The notes below the pieces were generated by a model. It worked only from the letters and a program-made list of their open reading frames with translations. It had not been told where the DNA came from and did not search any database. Made by a program: the position numbers and the translations under genes. Below, piece after piece: positions 55,504 to 64,000 of a stretch of DNA of 64,000 nucleotides; the stretch's first letter is position 1, and the number at the start of each line of letters is the position of its first letter. Origin of the DNA: Pseudomonas sp. MM211 (GTDB lineage: Bacteria; Pseudomonadota; Gammaproteobacteria; Pseudomonadales; Pseudomonadaceae); the NCBI RefSeq assembly GCF_020386635.1, contig NZ_CP081942.1:310001-374000 (forward strand), written 5' to 3'.

Positions 55504-56363
55504 AGTACATGGTCGGCCTGCTGCTGGCGTTAGCGCTGACCACTCATGCCCAGGCCAACTGTTCGCAGCAAAGCCTGCGCATCGGGGTGATCCCCAAAAA
55601 GAGCATGGAAGTGCTGATGAAGGAGCATCAGCCACTGCTCGATCGCCTGAGCGACGTGGTGGCCATGCCAGTAGAGATCGTTGCGGCGTCGTCCTACGAA
55701 AGCGTGGTCGACGCCATCGTTTCGGGTGGTGTGGACATCGCCTGGCTCGGCCCGGCTTCCTACGTACTGGCCCACCAGCGCGATCCACGCATCGAACCCT
55801 TCGCCAGCCTGACCATAAAAACCGGCTACTTCACCCCCGCCGGCCACCACTACCAGGCATTGCTGCTGACACGTCGTGAAACCGCCACAGACCTGCCAGA
55901 ACTGCGCGGCAAACGGGTGGCCCTGAGCGATCCGGCCAGCACCTCCGGCAGCGTGGTGCCCAATGCCGAGTTCTCGGCGCAGCAAGGCGTGCCGCTATCG
56001 ACGTTCTTTGGCTCGGTGGTCTACACCGGCTCCCATGACAAATCCCTGGACGCGCTGCTGGACGGCAGGGTCGATGCCGCTTTCGTCGCCAGCGTGCGCG
56101 CCGATGACTACCTGAACAGCGGAAAAATCCAGCGCGACACCTTCAACGTACTGTGGCGTTCGGATGACATCTACTACGACCCTTACGTCTTCAGTGCGAA
56201 CCTGTGCCCAGCGCTCAAGGCCCTCATCCGCACCGCCATGCTCACCCAGCTGGATGGCCTGGCGACCTTCCTCGCCTCCCAGGATGCATCAGGGATAACC
56301 CCCGTCAGCCACGCCGAATACGCACCGCTGATACGCATGATGCAGATGGCGCCCGCGCCCTGA
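55491..56363 (+). CDS. PhnD-like periplasmic binding protein
   Basis: 290 residues with a signal peptide (cleavage near AQA-N, about 23) and a PhnD/SsuA-type fold: LRIGVIPKKSMEVLM, SSYESVVDAIVSGGVDIAWLGPASYVLA and SDPASTSGSVVPNAEF, with the LDALLDGRVDAAFVAS hinge. Such proteins bind phosphonates, phosphite or sulfonates. Here there is no ABC transporter; it is coupled to the GGDEF-EAL gene, which suggests it acts as the ligand-binding input for that enzyme's periplasmic domain. Confidence 0.85.
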   Translation: MRTIKYMVGLLLALALTTHAQANCSQQSLRIGVIPKKSMEVLMKEHQPLLDRLSDVVAMPVEIVAASSYESVVDAIVSGGVDIAWLGPASYVLAHQRDPRIEPFASLTIKTGYFTPAGHHYQALLLTRRETATDLPELRGKRVALSDPASTSGSVVPNAEFSAQQGVPLSTFFGSVVYTGSHDKSLDALLDGRVDAAFVASVRADDYLNSGKIQRDTFNVLWRSDDIYYDPYVFSANLCPALKALIRTAMLTQLDGLATFLASQDASGITPVSHAEYAPLIRMMQMAPAP

Positions 56364-56381
56364 TCACGGCAGCGCCTGTGA

Positions 56382-56795
56382 TCAGGAAACAATCCTCCAG
56401 ACGCACATCGCAACCGCCCAGGCCAGAAACAGGGCAGTCAACACAACCACCGTGCGCGCCAGTATCGTCCAGGCGAACCAGCGGGTATTGCGGCCACAAC
56501 GCCAGACCACCACCAGGCTGAAGCAGGCATATATCAACAGCGGCGGCAGCGCGATGAGCGCAAACACGTACCAACCTGCCCTGCCCAAAAACTGCGCGTC
56601 CCAGCGTTGCACCAGCTCAAGGATCGGTACGGCGAAGTGCTCCAGCACACCGAAACGAAGAACCACATAGACGAGCACAAGCCCAAGGAAATGTACCAAC
56701 CAGAATGCTTTCCAGAGCGGCTTGCCGCCCTTCAGGTAGCCGGCTGGCTCAATGTAGGGATCCGTACCCGGTGACTGATAAGGGGACGACGTCAT
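56382..56795 (-). CDS. Integral membrane protein, unknown
   Basis: 137 residues with three hydrophobic segments (about 28-47, 75-97 and 110-135) and a hydrophilic N-terminal Pro/Tyr-rich stretch (SSPYQSPGTDPYIEPAGYL). No family recognised. It is convergent with the PhnD-like gene (18 bp between stops). Confidence 0.65.
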   Translation of the reverse strand: MTSSPYQSPGTDPYIEPAGYLKGGKPLWKAFWLVHFLGLVLVYVVLRFGVLEHFAVPILELVQRWDAQFLGRAGWYVFALIALPPLLIYACFSLVVVWRCGRNTRWFAWTILARTVVVLTALFLAWAVAMCVWRIVS

Positions 56796-56905
56796 GCTGA
56801 CTCCTGCAGCGAGTGAAACCGCTTGATATCCTAGCCCATCGGCTCGAAACGATAGTAAGCCTCGCCATGCAGCGGGCAGCGTGTCAGCAACCTGGGGAAA
56901 ATACG

Positions 56906-57391
56906 ATGAAGACGTTACAGCGCGGATCCGGCCATGTGTTCAGCCTGATGGTCATCGCGCTCATTGGCTGGGGTGCTTACGTCACCCTCTACGTGCCCTA
57001 CGAGCACAAAAAATCGATGGACGCGTTTCGCAGCCAACCGCCAACAGTGAGCCAGGCGAAGATGGACATCGTCGACACCTACAAGGCCAAGCCGACGCCC
57101 GAGCAACTACCGCAGGGGCTGTACACCGGCAAGGCCGAACAGGACGGCTACCCGATGACCATCAGCTTCGATTTTGGCGACAACCAGGTCATCACCAAGA
57201 AGGCTCATATCAAAAATTACGAGTTCAAGGGCTCAGCGGCTTATGACTTCGTGGGCTCGGTGATGACCTTCGGCAAGGTGCAAGGCGACGCCGTGCTGTT
57301 TCCCGGAACCGGCGAACCCATCGAGGTGATCAGCGCGACCGAGATCCAGGTGCCGGGGCCTGGGACGACGCTGGTGTTGAAGCAGAAGTAA
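56906..57391 (+). CDS. Membrane-anchored hypothetical protein
   Basis: 161 residues with one N-terminal membrane segment (about 10-30) and a periplasmic beta-rich domain (LYTGKAEQDGYPMTISFDF and VMTFGKVQGDAVLFPGTGEPIEV). The start at 56906 follows GGGGAAA by 6 bases, preferred over a longer frame. Unknown function. Convergent with the TonB receptor gene. Confidence 0.65.
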   Translation: MKTLQRGSGHVFSLMVIALIGWGAYVTLYVPYEHKKSMDAFRSQPPTVSQAKMDIVDTYKAKPTPEQLPQGLYTGKAEQDGYPMTISFDFGDNQVITKKAHIKNYEFKGSAAYDFVGSVMTFGKVQGDAVLFPGTGEPIEVISATEIQVPGPGTTLVLKQK

Positions 57392-57423
57392 AAGCCCTGC
57401 GGCCAAGTGGGCCGCAGGGCTAG
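57391..57423. terminator. Bidirectional terminator between convergent genes
   Basis: A perfect 12-bp stem AGCCCTGCGGCC / GGCCGCAGGGCT. The minus strand ends in TTTT, fitting the receptor gene whose stop is 10 bp away. Confidence 0.85.
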
Positions 57424-57430
57424 GGCTGCA

Positions 57431-59665
57431 TCAGAAGCGATACTTGGCCGATGCGGTCAGACTGCGTGGGGCGCCGTAGGTCAGAGCACCGAAGGAATCG
57501 AAAACGTCGAAGTACTTCTCGTCGGTCAGGTTGTCGGCATTGAGCTGCGCCGACAGGTTGTCAGTGATGTCGTAACGCGCCATCACATTGACCAGAGCAT
57601 AGGCGTCCTGGGTGATTTTCTCGGAGTTGCCCTGAGGGTTGGGCGCATAGGTATAGATGGAGTCCTGCCAGTTCACGCCACCACCAATAGTCAGCTTGTT
57701 AAACACACCCGGCAGGCGGTAGGTGGTGAATGTACGCAACAGCTTGGTCGGGTAAATGGTGTTGGCCGCTTTACCATCGGCGTCTCTAACTTTGAACTGG
57801 GTATAGCCTACGGTTGCGTTCCAGCCCTCAGCCACTTCGCCGGAGACTTCAAGCTCGAAGCCTTCGCTGGTGACATCCGTTCCCTCGTAAGCGAACTCGT
57901 TAGGCGTGACGTTGGGAATGTATAAGCCGGTGCTTTGTGCCAGGTTGTCCTGCTTAATCTTGAAGATAGCAGCAGAGGCATTCAGACGACCGTCGAGGAA
58001 CTCGGCCTTCAGACCGGTTTCGTAGCTCTCACCGATGATCGGAGCTAGCTGTTTCCGATCACTGTCGCGCTGCGATTGCGGCAGAAAAATCTCTGTGTAG
58101 CTGGCGTATGCCGAGAGATTCTCGGTCAGATCGTAAATAACGCCTGCATAGGGCGTCAGCTCATTCTTGGCCTCCAATTTGGAGCCCAACTGATCCTTCT
58201 CGTAATTGCTGTTTCGAGCCCCAAGGATGACTTTCAGGTCATCAGCAACGTTCAGGCGTGTAGCCGCAAAAACACCGTCCTGCGTCGTCTTGCTGGAGTC
58301 GCTGTCGGTCAGGCCGCCCCAGGCCGGCTCAGGGATCGAGTGGCCGAAATCGCTGTTGAAGTCAAAATCTGTGCCGAGGCCGATGTAGCCGCGGGTATCA
58401 GCATCGAATTTCTGCCTGCTGCGGTTGTAACCGAACGCCAGATCATGGCTACGTCCAAAAGCCTGAAACTGGCCATCGAGCTGCGCGAAATAATCGTACT
58501 GGGTGGTCTTCACCTTGTAGGCGCCACCAGAGTAAGCGGCGAACGCGCCCTCCAGCTCACCGGTAGTACGGTTCGGGAATCCATTCGGATACAGCAGATA
58601 GGAGTCGGCATTACGCTCGCTGTAGCTGTAACCAACCTTGGCATGCCAGTCATTGGCAAAGGTGTGCTCGAGGTTGGCAAAGTATGTGTCAGTGCCGGTG
58701 TCCCACTTGCTCCAGTCGGCCGAAATGGACTTGGAACGACTCCAGTCGGTACGCCCACCATCGGAGTACCAGATCGGCAGCGCACCCCAGGTTGGCGACT
58801 TGGCTTTGTTGTCCTGCTGGCTGAGGCCGAACCACAGGGTGGTATCGGGCGTCAGGTCGATATCCATAGTGCCGTAGAAGGTCTGACGCTTGTTGCCCTT
58901 CATGTCCATCCAGCTGTTGCCGTCCTCCACCTCCCCCACCAGGCGCGCACGTACGGTGCCCGCCTCGTTCAGTGCCATGGAGATATCGCCCATGGTGCCG
59001 TAGGTATCCCAGCTACCTGCACTGGCTTCGACAGAGCCCGTCAGTTCACGACTGCTGGCGCGCTTGCGCACCATGTTCAGCGAAGCGGAGGGATCGCCCG
59101 CACCGGTCATCAAGCCGTTGGCGCCACGTACCACTTCAACCCGATCATACATGGCCAGGCTGCTGAAGATCTCACCCGAGCTCCAGGGCTGTTCCCAGAT
59201 GGTGGAGACGCCGTCGATCATCAGGGAGTTGAGCTGGAAGCCCCGGGCGTTGATCTGGCCACGGTCAGACTCATAACGGTTCATGGACACGCCGACAGTG
59301 TTGTTGACCACGTCGTTGATAGTGCGCATGTCCTGATCTTCCATACGCTGACGGGTAACCACACTCACCGACTGCGGCGTTTCACGCAGCGACATGTTAA
59401 GCGGCGTAGCGGTGCGTGCCGAGCGCGTGGTGTAGGACTGGGTGCCTTCGGTCACGGCTGCGTCATCACGGCTGACGGTTTCGGTGATAGCGGTTGCGTC
59501 GAGCTCCACCGGAGCGCTCTGCTCGGCCTGCTGAGCATAAGCAACGGGAGCACCGAATAGCACACCGGCAACCACCAGGCGTACGGCCAGCGCCAGGGAG
59601 CAGACATTCATGCACGAAGCGCTGGCACCGGCATCCTGCTGACGAGAAGTTTTGTTATGGGACAT
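57431..59665 (-). CDS. TonB-dependent siderophore receptor (FhuE/FoxA-like)
   Basis: 744 residues. A signal peptide is followed directly by a plug domain (ETPQSVSVVTRQRMEDQ, GFQLNSLMIDGVSTIWEQPW, VEVVRGANGLMTGAGDPSASLNMVRKRA) and a 22-strand barrel ending in the aromatic terminus TASAKYRF. There is no STN domain, so it is not one of the sigma-factor-signalling receptors. The plug block is closest to FhuE-like receptors for hydroxamate siderophores. Upstream (59845-59885) is AT-rich, as expected for an iron-regulated promoter, but I see no convincing Fur box. Start at 59665 is supported by GGAG 6 bases upstream. Confidence 0.9.
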   Translation of the reverse strand: MSHNKTSRQQDAGASASCMNVCSLALAVRLVVAGVLFGAPVAYAQQAEQSAPVELDATAITETVSRDDAAVTEGTQSYTTRSARTATPLNMSLRETPQSVSVVTRQRMEDQDMRTINDVVNNTVGVSMNRYESDRGQINARGFQLNSLMIDGVSTIWEQPWSSGEIFSSLAMYDRVEVVRGANGLMTGAGDPSASLNMVRKRASSRELTGSVEASAGSWDTYGTMGDISMALNEAGTVRARLVGEVEDGNSWMDMKGNKRQTFYGTMDIDLTPDTTLWFGLSQQDNKAKSPTWGALPIWYSDGGRTDWSRSKSISADWSKWDTGTDTYFANLEHTFANDWHAKVGYSYSERNADSYLLYPNGFPNRTTGELEGAFAAYSGGAYKVKTTQYDYFAQLDGQFQAFGRSHDLAFGYNRSRQKFDADTRGYIGLGTDFDFNSDFGHSIPEPAWGGLTDSDSSKTTQDGVFAATRLNVADDLKVILGARNSNYEKDQLGSKLEAKNELTPYAGVIYDLTENLSAYASYTEIFLPQSQRDSDRKQLAPIIGESYETGLKAEFLDGRLNASAAIFKIKQDNLAQSTGLYIPNVTPNEFAYEGTDVTSEGFELEVSGEVAEGWNATVGYTQFKVRDADGKAANTIYPTKLLRTFTTYRLPGVFNKLTIGGGVNWQDSIYTYAPNPQGNSEKITQDAYALVNVMARYDITDNLSAQLNADNLTDEKYFDVFDSFGALTYGAPRSLTASAKYRF

Positions 59666-59981
59666 GAGAGGCTCCGACAACAGCGCTTCGGGCATCACCG
59701 CTCTCTTCCTTGAAACATGTGCGGGATTCGCTGGCAGACAAGGTTTTGTCTGGGCAGGCATCACCGCATCCGGTCTGCTATCCGTACCGGAACGATCAAG
59801 CTCACGCTGGGCATGAACCGAGGTCGGGATGACATCGGCAAAATCCGCGCGAGACTATGTAAATGAGTTATATTTGTAAATAGCAATTCATCGCAAAGGC
59901 GATGCATTGCCATTCTTGCGTATCAACTCTCGATTTCTGCTCAAGAAAGGGCCTCTCCACCTTGAACAAATCGAGGCTAAA

Positions 59982-60425
59982 TCAACGCGACCGCTGATAG
60001 TGAAGGTAGCCCTGAGCGTTGGCACCGACATGGACGAAGCCTGCGCGCTCGTAGAGGATGACCGCAGGGTTGTCTGGGCGCACATGCAGACCTAACCGGG
60101 TGAAACCCTGTGCCGCTGCCGAAGCCATATACGCCTCAAGCAGTGCCCGGCCAATACCGTTTCGCCGGTAAGCCTCGCTGACACTGATCGTGCAGAGCTT
60201 GGCTTGATCCTGCTCGGGCATCCACAGCGAATAGCCGGCGAACATGCCGTCCACCTCGGCGACCGTGAGGCGGTCGATGTTCTCCACCCAACTGGTGAGA
60301 TGCCGCTCCATCTGCAGCCGCCAGGCATCTTCATGGGCAGGCTCCCAAGTCTGAATGTAGGACTGCTCTCCCCGGTAAACCAGAGGAAGATCGGTGATGC
60401 AGCCTGGTCGGAGAGTGAGCGCCAT
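59982..60425 (-). CDS. GNAT-family N-acetyltransferase
   Basis: 147 residues. The acetyl-CoA-binding motif A is TISVSEAYRRNGIGRALLEAYM, followed by the LGLHVRPDNPAVILYERAGF motif B. The ATG at 60425 gives the domain's usual length. A longer upstream frame has no ribosome-binding site. Substrate unknown. Confidence 0.87.
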   Translation of the reverse strand: MALTLRPGCITDLPLVYRGEQSYIQTWEPAHEDAWRLQMERHLTSWVENIDRLTVAEVDGMFAGYSLWMPEQDQAKLCTISVSEAYRRNGIGRALLEAYMASAAAQGFTRLGLHVRPDNPAVILYERAGFVHVGANAQGYLHYQRSR

Positions 60426-60623
60426 CCGAACCTCCGGGGTGATGTGCGGGAGGTCATGATAGAGCGCACGGCCCAGGGGATTCCAGATTCGAAGCGGCCT
60501 GAAGTAGACGCCAGCTTCCACACCTGAGCACAGGCCCAAGCTCGGTGCCGAACGCCAGGTACAGCTTGTGATCGGGCTCGGTGCAAGGACGCGCCGTGCA
60601 ATCAGCTAACCAACCTCACTCGT

Positions 60624-61532
60624 TCACTCAATAGCTCGCCAGCCACGAAGCAGTTGGGCGAAATGCTGCGCCGCGCCCGAGAGCGGGCGATCGGTAGGCG
60701 TGGTCAGGCCAACCGGCGCGCGTAACAGCGGGCTGGCGAACGGCAGTGGGCTGACGATACCGAGGCGTAAATCCAGATCGACCACGCCGCGCTGCACGAA
60801 CCACACGGCGTCGTAGTCCTGCACGTAGACGCGCGAGAAGGTTTCGCTGAGCGATTCGAAAATCTGGAAGCCCTCGCCTGCATCCTCGGACAGCAGGAAG
60901 TTGTCCACGCTGGTACGTACCAGCGTGCCTTGCGGTGATGCGAGTAACACGTAGGGCCGCAAATCATCGAGCAGCAGGTGCTCGCGCCCGGCGAGCGGGT
61001 GATCCTTGCGCACCACCATGAGCAGGTCTTCTTCGTAGAGCGCCTCGAACACCACGCCGAGCATGTCCCTGCCGATCAGGCGACCAACGATCAGGTCGAT
61101 GTCGTGGGTGCGCAGCTTACCCACCAGGTATTCGTAAACACCGGACAGCACCTGAACCCGCACCTGAGGGTAGCGCTCGCGCATTTGCGCGATCACCGGT
61201 GCGAGCATGTAACCGGCCGCTGTCGGCAATGCACCGATACGCAGCAGCTCGGGCGCTTCGGCAGAGCGCTGGGCCTGGTCCATCGCCTGGCTAAAGCTCG
61301 CCAGCGTTTGCGCCGCATGCTTGTGGAAGGTTTCTCCGGCCTGAGTCAGTTGCATGCCCTTGCGGCCGCGAATAACCAATTGCACACCTAGTTCCTGCTC
61401 CAGCTCCTTGAGGCTCTTGGAGACGGCGGAGAGCGTGATATGCAGAAGTTTTGCGGCGGTGGCGAGGCTGCCCGAGCTGACGACAGCCAAGAAGACCCGC
61501 AAGTGACGAAGGCTGATGGTGGATTGGCTCAC
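60624..61532 (-). CDS. LysR-family regulator of the adjacent catabolic operon
   Basis: 302 residues. HTH SLATAAKLLHITLSAVSKSLKELEQELG and a GltC/CbnR-type effector domain (LRIGALPTAAGYMLAPVIAQM). GTG start at 61532 opens SQSTISLRHLRVFLAV, the usual start position relative to the HTH. Divergent from the operon at 61659 with a 16-bp quasi-palindrome between. Confidence 0.9.
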   Translation of the reverse strand: MSQSTISLRHLRVFLAVVSSGSLATAAKLLHITLSAVSKSLKELEQELGVQLVIRGRKGMQLTQAGETFHKHAAQTLASFSQAMDQAQRSAEAPELLRIGALPTAAGYMLAPVIAQMRERYPQVRVQVLSGVYEYLVGKLRTHDIDLIVGRLIGRDMLGVVFEALYEEDLLMVVRKDHPLAGREHLLLDDLRPYVLLASPQGTLVRTSVDNFLLSEDAGEGFQIFESLSETFSRVYVQDYDAVWFVQRGVVDLDLRLGIVSPLPFASPLLRAPVGLTTPTDRPLSGAAQHFAQLLRGWRAIE

Positions 61533-61552
61533 GGTAGTTGGCCAGCAGATGG

Positions 61553-61568
61553 TTGACCTACAGGTTAA
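61553..61568. promoter_or_regulatory. Candidate LysR binding site
   Basis: TTGACCT-AC-AGGTTAA, 6 of 7 positions symmetrical, in the 126-bp divergent gap. Spacing does not match the strict T-N11-A rule, so this is a suggestion. Confidence 0.45.
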
Positions 61569-61658
61569 TTTCAACGGGATTTTTTATCAATTTAATCAAC
61601 CTGAAGCATGACTTAGCATCATCCACAGGTTTCCAATAACGATAATCAGGACTCACTC

Positions 61659-62564
61659 ATGATGCAGCCCACTCCACGCCTCGGGGCCTCCAGTGCATCG
61701 CTGCCCAGCCTCAGCCCTGAGGACCTGGCAGATGAACTCGCCCGCCTGGGCTATCAGGGCGTCGAATGGCGAGTCGCCGATGTCGGTCATCTCGACCCGG
61801 CCCATCCCTGGGACGCCCGCCAGAACAATCGCTGCACCATCGCTCCCACTGAAGCCGCCGTCATACGCATCCAGCGTCATTGCCAGGCGCTTGGGCTGCA
61901 GATCATCGGCCTCAGCCCGTACCTTACGGTGGGCGACTTGGAGCAGGCCAGCCGCCTGATCGACCTGGCAGCCCTCGCCGGCCAGGCGCGGCTGAGGCTC
62001 TGGGCTCCGAACTATGGCAGCGAGCGCTACGCCGAAGCCTATGGGCGCATGCGCAGGTTCCTCGACCAGATCCTGCCGCGTGCCGAGGCGCAAGGCGTGC
62101 AACTGGTACTGGAAGTTCATCAGCGCACCATCTGCTCGAGCCCTTCCCTGGCCATGCGCGTGGCTGAGCATTACCCAGCCAGCAGCCTTGGCATCATCTA
62201 CGACATCGGCAACCTCGCCATCGAAGGCCGGGAAGACGTGCAGCTGTCCCTCGATCTGATGGGCCCGCACCTCGCCCACGTGCAAGTCAAGAACGTGTCC
62301 TACAGCCCGCTTGGCCCTGGTCTGGGCTGGCAGTGGGACTGGTGCCCGCCGGACGAAGGCGTACTACCGTTGGCCGCCATGTTGAAAACCCTCGGCGCAA
62401 GCGGCTTCGCCGACTGGATATCGATCGAGGACTTCTCCACGACCTACGGCGACCTGCAGAAGCTATCCCGTAATCGTGACTTGGTTCGCCACTACCTGGG
62501 GCTCGACTCCGAACCTGATCTGCACTCCGCCACGAGGCACACTGCCAATGAACACTGCCATTAA
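61659..62564 (+). CDS. Sugar phosphate isomerase/epimerase (xylose-isomerase-like TIM barrel)
   Basis: 301 residues of the AP-endonuclease-2/IolE barrel family: GYQGVEWRV, LRLWAPNYG, VQLVLEVHQRTICSSP, the metal-binding GIIYDIGNLAIEG and HVQVKNVSY. These usually isomerise or epimerise polyols or keto sugars with a divalent metal. First gene of a three-gene operon (17-bp overlap with the SDR). Confidence 0.85.
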   Translation: MMQPTPRLGASSASLPSLSPEDLADELARLGYQGVEWRVADVGHLDPAHPWDARQNNRCTIAPTEAAVIRIQRHCQALGLQIIGLSPYLTVGDLEQASRLIDLAALAGQARLRLWAPNYGSERYAEAYGRMRRFLDQILPRAEAQGVQLVLEVHQRTICSSPSLAMRVAEHYPASSLGIIYDIGNLAIEGREDVQLSLDLMGPHLAHVQVKNVSYSPLGPGLGWQWDWCPPDEGVLPLAAMLKTLGASGFADWISIEDFSTTYGDLQKLSRNRDLVRHYLGLDSEPDLHSATRHTANEHCH

Positions 62565-63324
62565 ACGCCCCGTCGCGCTGGTCACCGGCGCAGCTGGCGA
62601 GCTGGGTCGCGCCATCTGCATGCGCCTGTGCCGCGACGGCATGCATGTCATCGCCGTCGACCTTGACCTGCCGGCCGCCCAGACGCTGGTGGACAGCATG
62701 GACTGCCAGGCGGATCAACGCGCCATCGCCTTGCATGCCGACATGGGCGACAAGAATTCCATCGATGCCATGGTCGAGCAGGCTGGCGCCGCATTCGCAC
62801 GCATCGACGTGGTGGTGAACAACGCGGCAGTCAACCACCGCGGTTCGCTGTTCGACTTCGATCCCGCCAAGTGGGATCACATGATGGCCGTGAATCTGCG
62901 CGGCCCGGCACTGCTGTGCCAGAAGGTAGCGCCTTACTGGCAGGCCCAGGGCAGTGGTCGGGTGATCAACATGGTGTCGCGCTGCTGGGTCGCGGGTGGC
63001 CCGCCCGCCTACGTCGCCTGCAAGGCCGGGCTGGTTGGCCTGACGCGCTCCATGGCCCGTGAACTGGCGCCTTATCAGGTCACGGTCAACGCCATCGCTC
63101 CTGGCCTGCTGCCCTCGGCTTTCACCTTGGACGGGCGTGATGCCGAGAGCTTCGAGCGGATGGCCCAAGGCTCTATCAACAGCACGCCACTGAAACGCCT
63201 GACAACGCCGGAAGACATCGCCAACACCACGGCCTTCCTGGCCTCCGCCGACGCCGCGTTCATCACCGCAGAGGTGATCCACGTGTGCGGCGGCAGTCAG
63301 TTAGCGCCCTTCGGTAGCGGCTGA
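62548..63324 (+). CDS. Short-chain dehydrogenase
   Basis: 258 residues, classical SDR: TGAAGELGRAICMRL, DVVVNNAAVNHRGSLFDF, the catalytic Ser in NMVSRCWVAGG and Tyr-x3-Lys in YVACKAG. The insertion between Ser and Tyr is longer than the commonest spacing. The start at 62548 overlaps the TIM-barrel stop. Probably oxidises the product or substrate of the isomerase. Confidence 0.9.
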   Translation: MNTAIKRPVALVTGAAGELGRAICMRLCRDGMHVIAVDLDLPAAQTLVDSMDCQADQRAIALHADMGDKNSIDAMVEQAGAAFARIDVVVNNAAVNHRGSLFDFDPAKWDHMMAVNLRGPALLCQKVAPYWQAQGSGRVINMVSRCWVAGGPPAYVACKAGLVGLTRSMARELAPYQVTVNAIAPGLLPSAFTLDGRDAESFERMAQGSINSTPLKRLTTPEDIANTTAFLASADAAFITAEVIHVCGGSQLAPFGSG

Positions 63325-63374
63325 CGACCACGCCCCCGCTCTTCAACCATCACAAAGACAATAAAGGTTGCCCC

Positions 63375-64000
63375 ATGAATACCCACCCCGTTAAAGACCG
63401 GCGCATGGCGCGCAAGGCTGCCTTTGGCAGCTTCCTCGGCAGCGTCGTCGAGTACTACGATTTCTTCATCTACGGCTCGGCAGCGGCGCTGGTGTTCAGC
63501 ACGCTGTTCTTTCCGTCCAGCGACCCCATGGCGGGCACACTCGCCGCGCTGGCCACCTTCGGGGTCGGCTACATTGCCCGGCCTGTCGGTGCATTGCTGT
63601 TCGGGCACCTGGGCGACCGCATCGGTCGCAAGAAGGTGTTGATGATGACCTTGCTGCTGATGGGCCTCGCCACCACCATCATCGGCCTGCTGCCGACCTA
63701 CGCCACCATCGGTGCCTGGGCACCCGGTTTGCTGGTCGCCTGCCGCCTGCTGCAAGGCCTGTCAGCCGGCGGCGAACAGGTCGGCGCCAGCCTGCTGACC
63801 ATGGAACATGCACCCGGAACGAAAAAGGCGTTTTACACGAGTTGGTTGATCAACGGAGCGTCGATGGGTTCGATCCTGGCGACCTCGGTGTTCATCCCGC
63901 TGTCGATGCTCAACGAAGAACAACTGCTGTCGTGGGGCTGGCGCATTCCGTTCCTGCTCAGCGCCCTGATGGTCATCGTGACCCTGATCATCCGCGCCGG
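63375..64000 (+). CDS. MHS-family MFS transporter (partial)
   Basis: At least 208 residues, cut by the window edge. It has the metabolite:H+ symporter start FGSFLGSVVEYYDFFIYGSA, GYIARPVGALLFGHLGDRIGRKK and the CRLLQGLSAGGEQVGAS block, as in KgtP, ShiA and relatives. Third gene of the LysR-controlled operon, likely bringing in the substrate for the isomerase and dehydrogenase. Confidence 0.9.
   Translation, partial: MNTHPVKDRRMARKAAFGSFLGSVVEYYDFFIYGSAAALVFSTLFFPSSDPMAGTLAALATFGVGYIARPVGALLFGHLGDRIGRKKVLMMTLLLMGLATTIIGLLPTYATIGAWAPGLLVACRLLQGLSAGGEQVGASLLTMEHAPGTKKAFYTSWLINGASMGSILATSVFIPLSMLNEEQLLSWGWRIPFLLSALMVIVTLIIRA

Noticed and set aside
59845..59885. Fur box upstream of the siderophore receptor
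   Set aside because: The stretch is AT-rich and partly resembles the 19-bp consensus, but too many positions differ to call it from sequence alone.

Overview
The window is chromosomal DNA of a Pseudomonas (Gammaproteobacteria). The base composition is GC-rich. The order trmL / secB-grxC-yibN / gpmI-envC-ctpA / hisB-hisH-hisA-hisF / asmA-mutY-yggX-tRNA-Phe / polar amino-acid ABC transporter is the arrangement I know from Pseudomonas chromosomes. I cannot name the species.

Layout. 1-254 is a 43-bp tandem repeat array. 254-6901 holds core genes: tRNA modification, protein export, redox, glycolysis, cell-division amidase activation and a periplasmic protease. 7106-8801 has two tandem paralogous periplasmic binding proteins. 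9015-12409 is a histidine operon that also contains a chorismate-mutase-like gene and a DUF2164 gene. 12726-19551 is less usual: an oxalate/formate-type MFS transporter, a four-gene small-GTPase/Roadblock module, a divergent OmpR-type/TPR regulator and an LhgO-like FAD oxidoreductase. 19619-23348 is asmA-mutY-yggX and tRNA-Phe. 24500-31785 is a signalling block: a CHASE3/GAF hybrid kinase with three receivers, CheR, a CheB catalytic domain, a receiver-kinase protein and two single-domain receivers. 32123-35096 is an HisPJQM-type amino-acid importer, followed by a methyltransferase and tRNA-Thr.

36726 to about 44050 is an AT-rich accessory island beside tRNA-Thr. It is flanked by two pairs of direct repeats: one from the tRNA 3' end and terminator, one from the 3' end of a chemotaxis gene. 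It carries a complete Hachiman anti-phage system (hamA nuclease, hamB helicase), decayed membrane-protein genes, three copies of a ~68-bp palindromic repeat and a BIME-like pair. No integrase or transposase is visible.

44097-64000 is regulatory and accessory: a BdlA-like PAS chemotaxis transducer, SDR enzymes, an OmpR/kinase pair, LysR- and TetR-controlled oxidoreductase genes with a clear TetR-type operator pair, a LMW-PTP/ArsC protein, a GGDEF-EAL protein coupled to a PhnD-like binding protein, a TonB-dependent siderophore receptor and, at the right edge, a LysR-controlled catabolic operon (TIM-barrel isomerase, SDR, MHS-family transporter).

Three otherwise ordinary genes (envC, the second amino-acid permease, the chemotaxis transducer) are each broken by one extra base in a short repeat run. 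The island's 37519-38338 gene appears to carry a nonsense codon plus a similar insertion. These are either assembly errors or real mutations, and the sequence alone cannot separate them.
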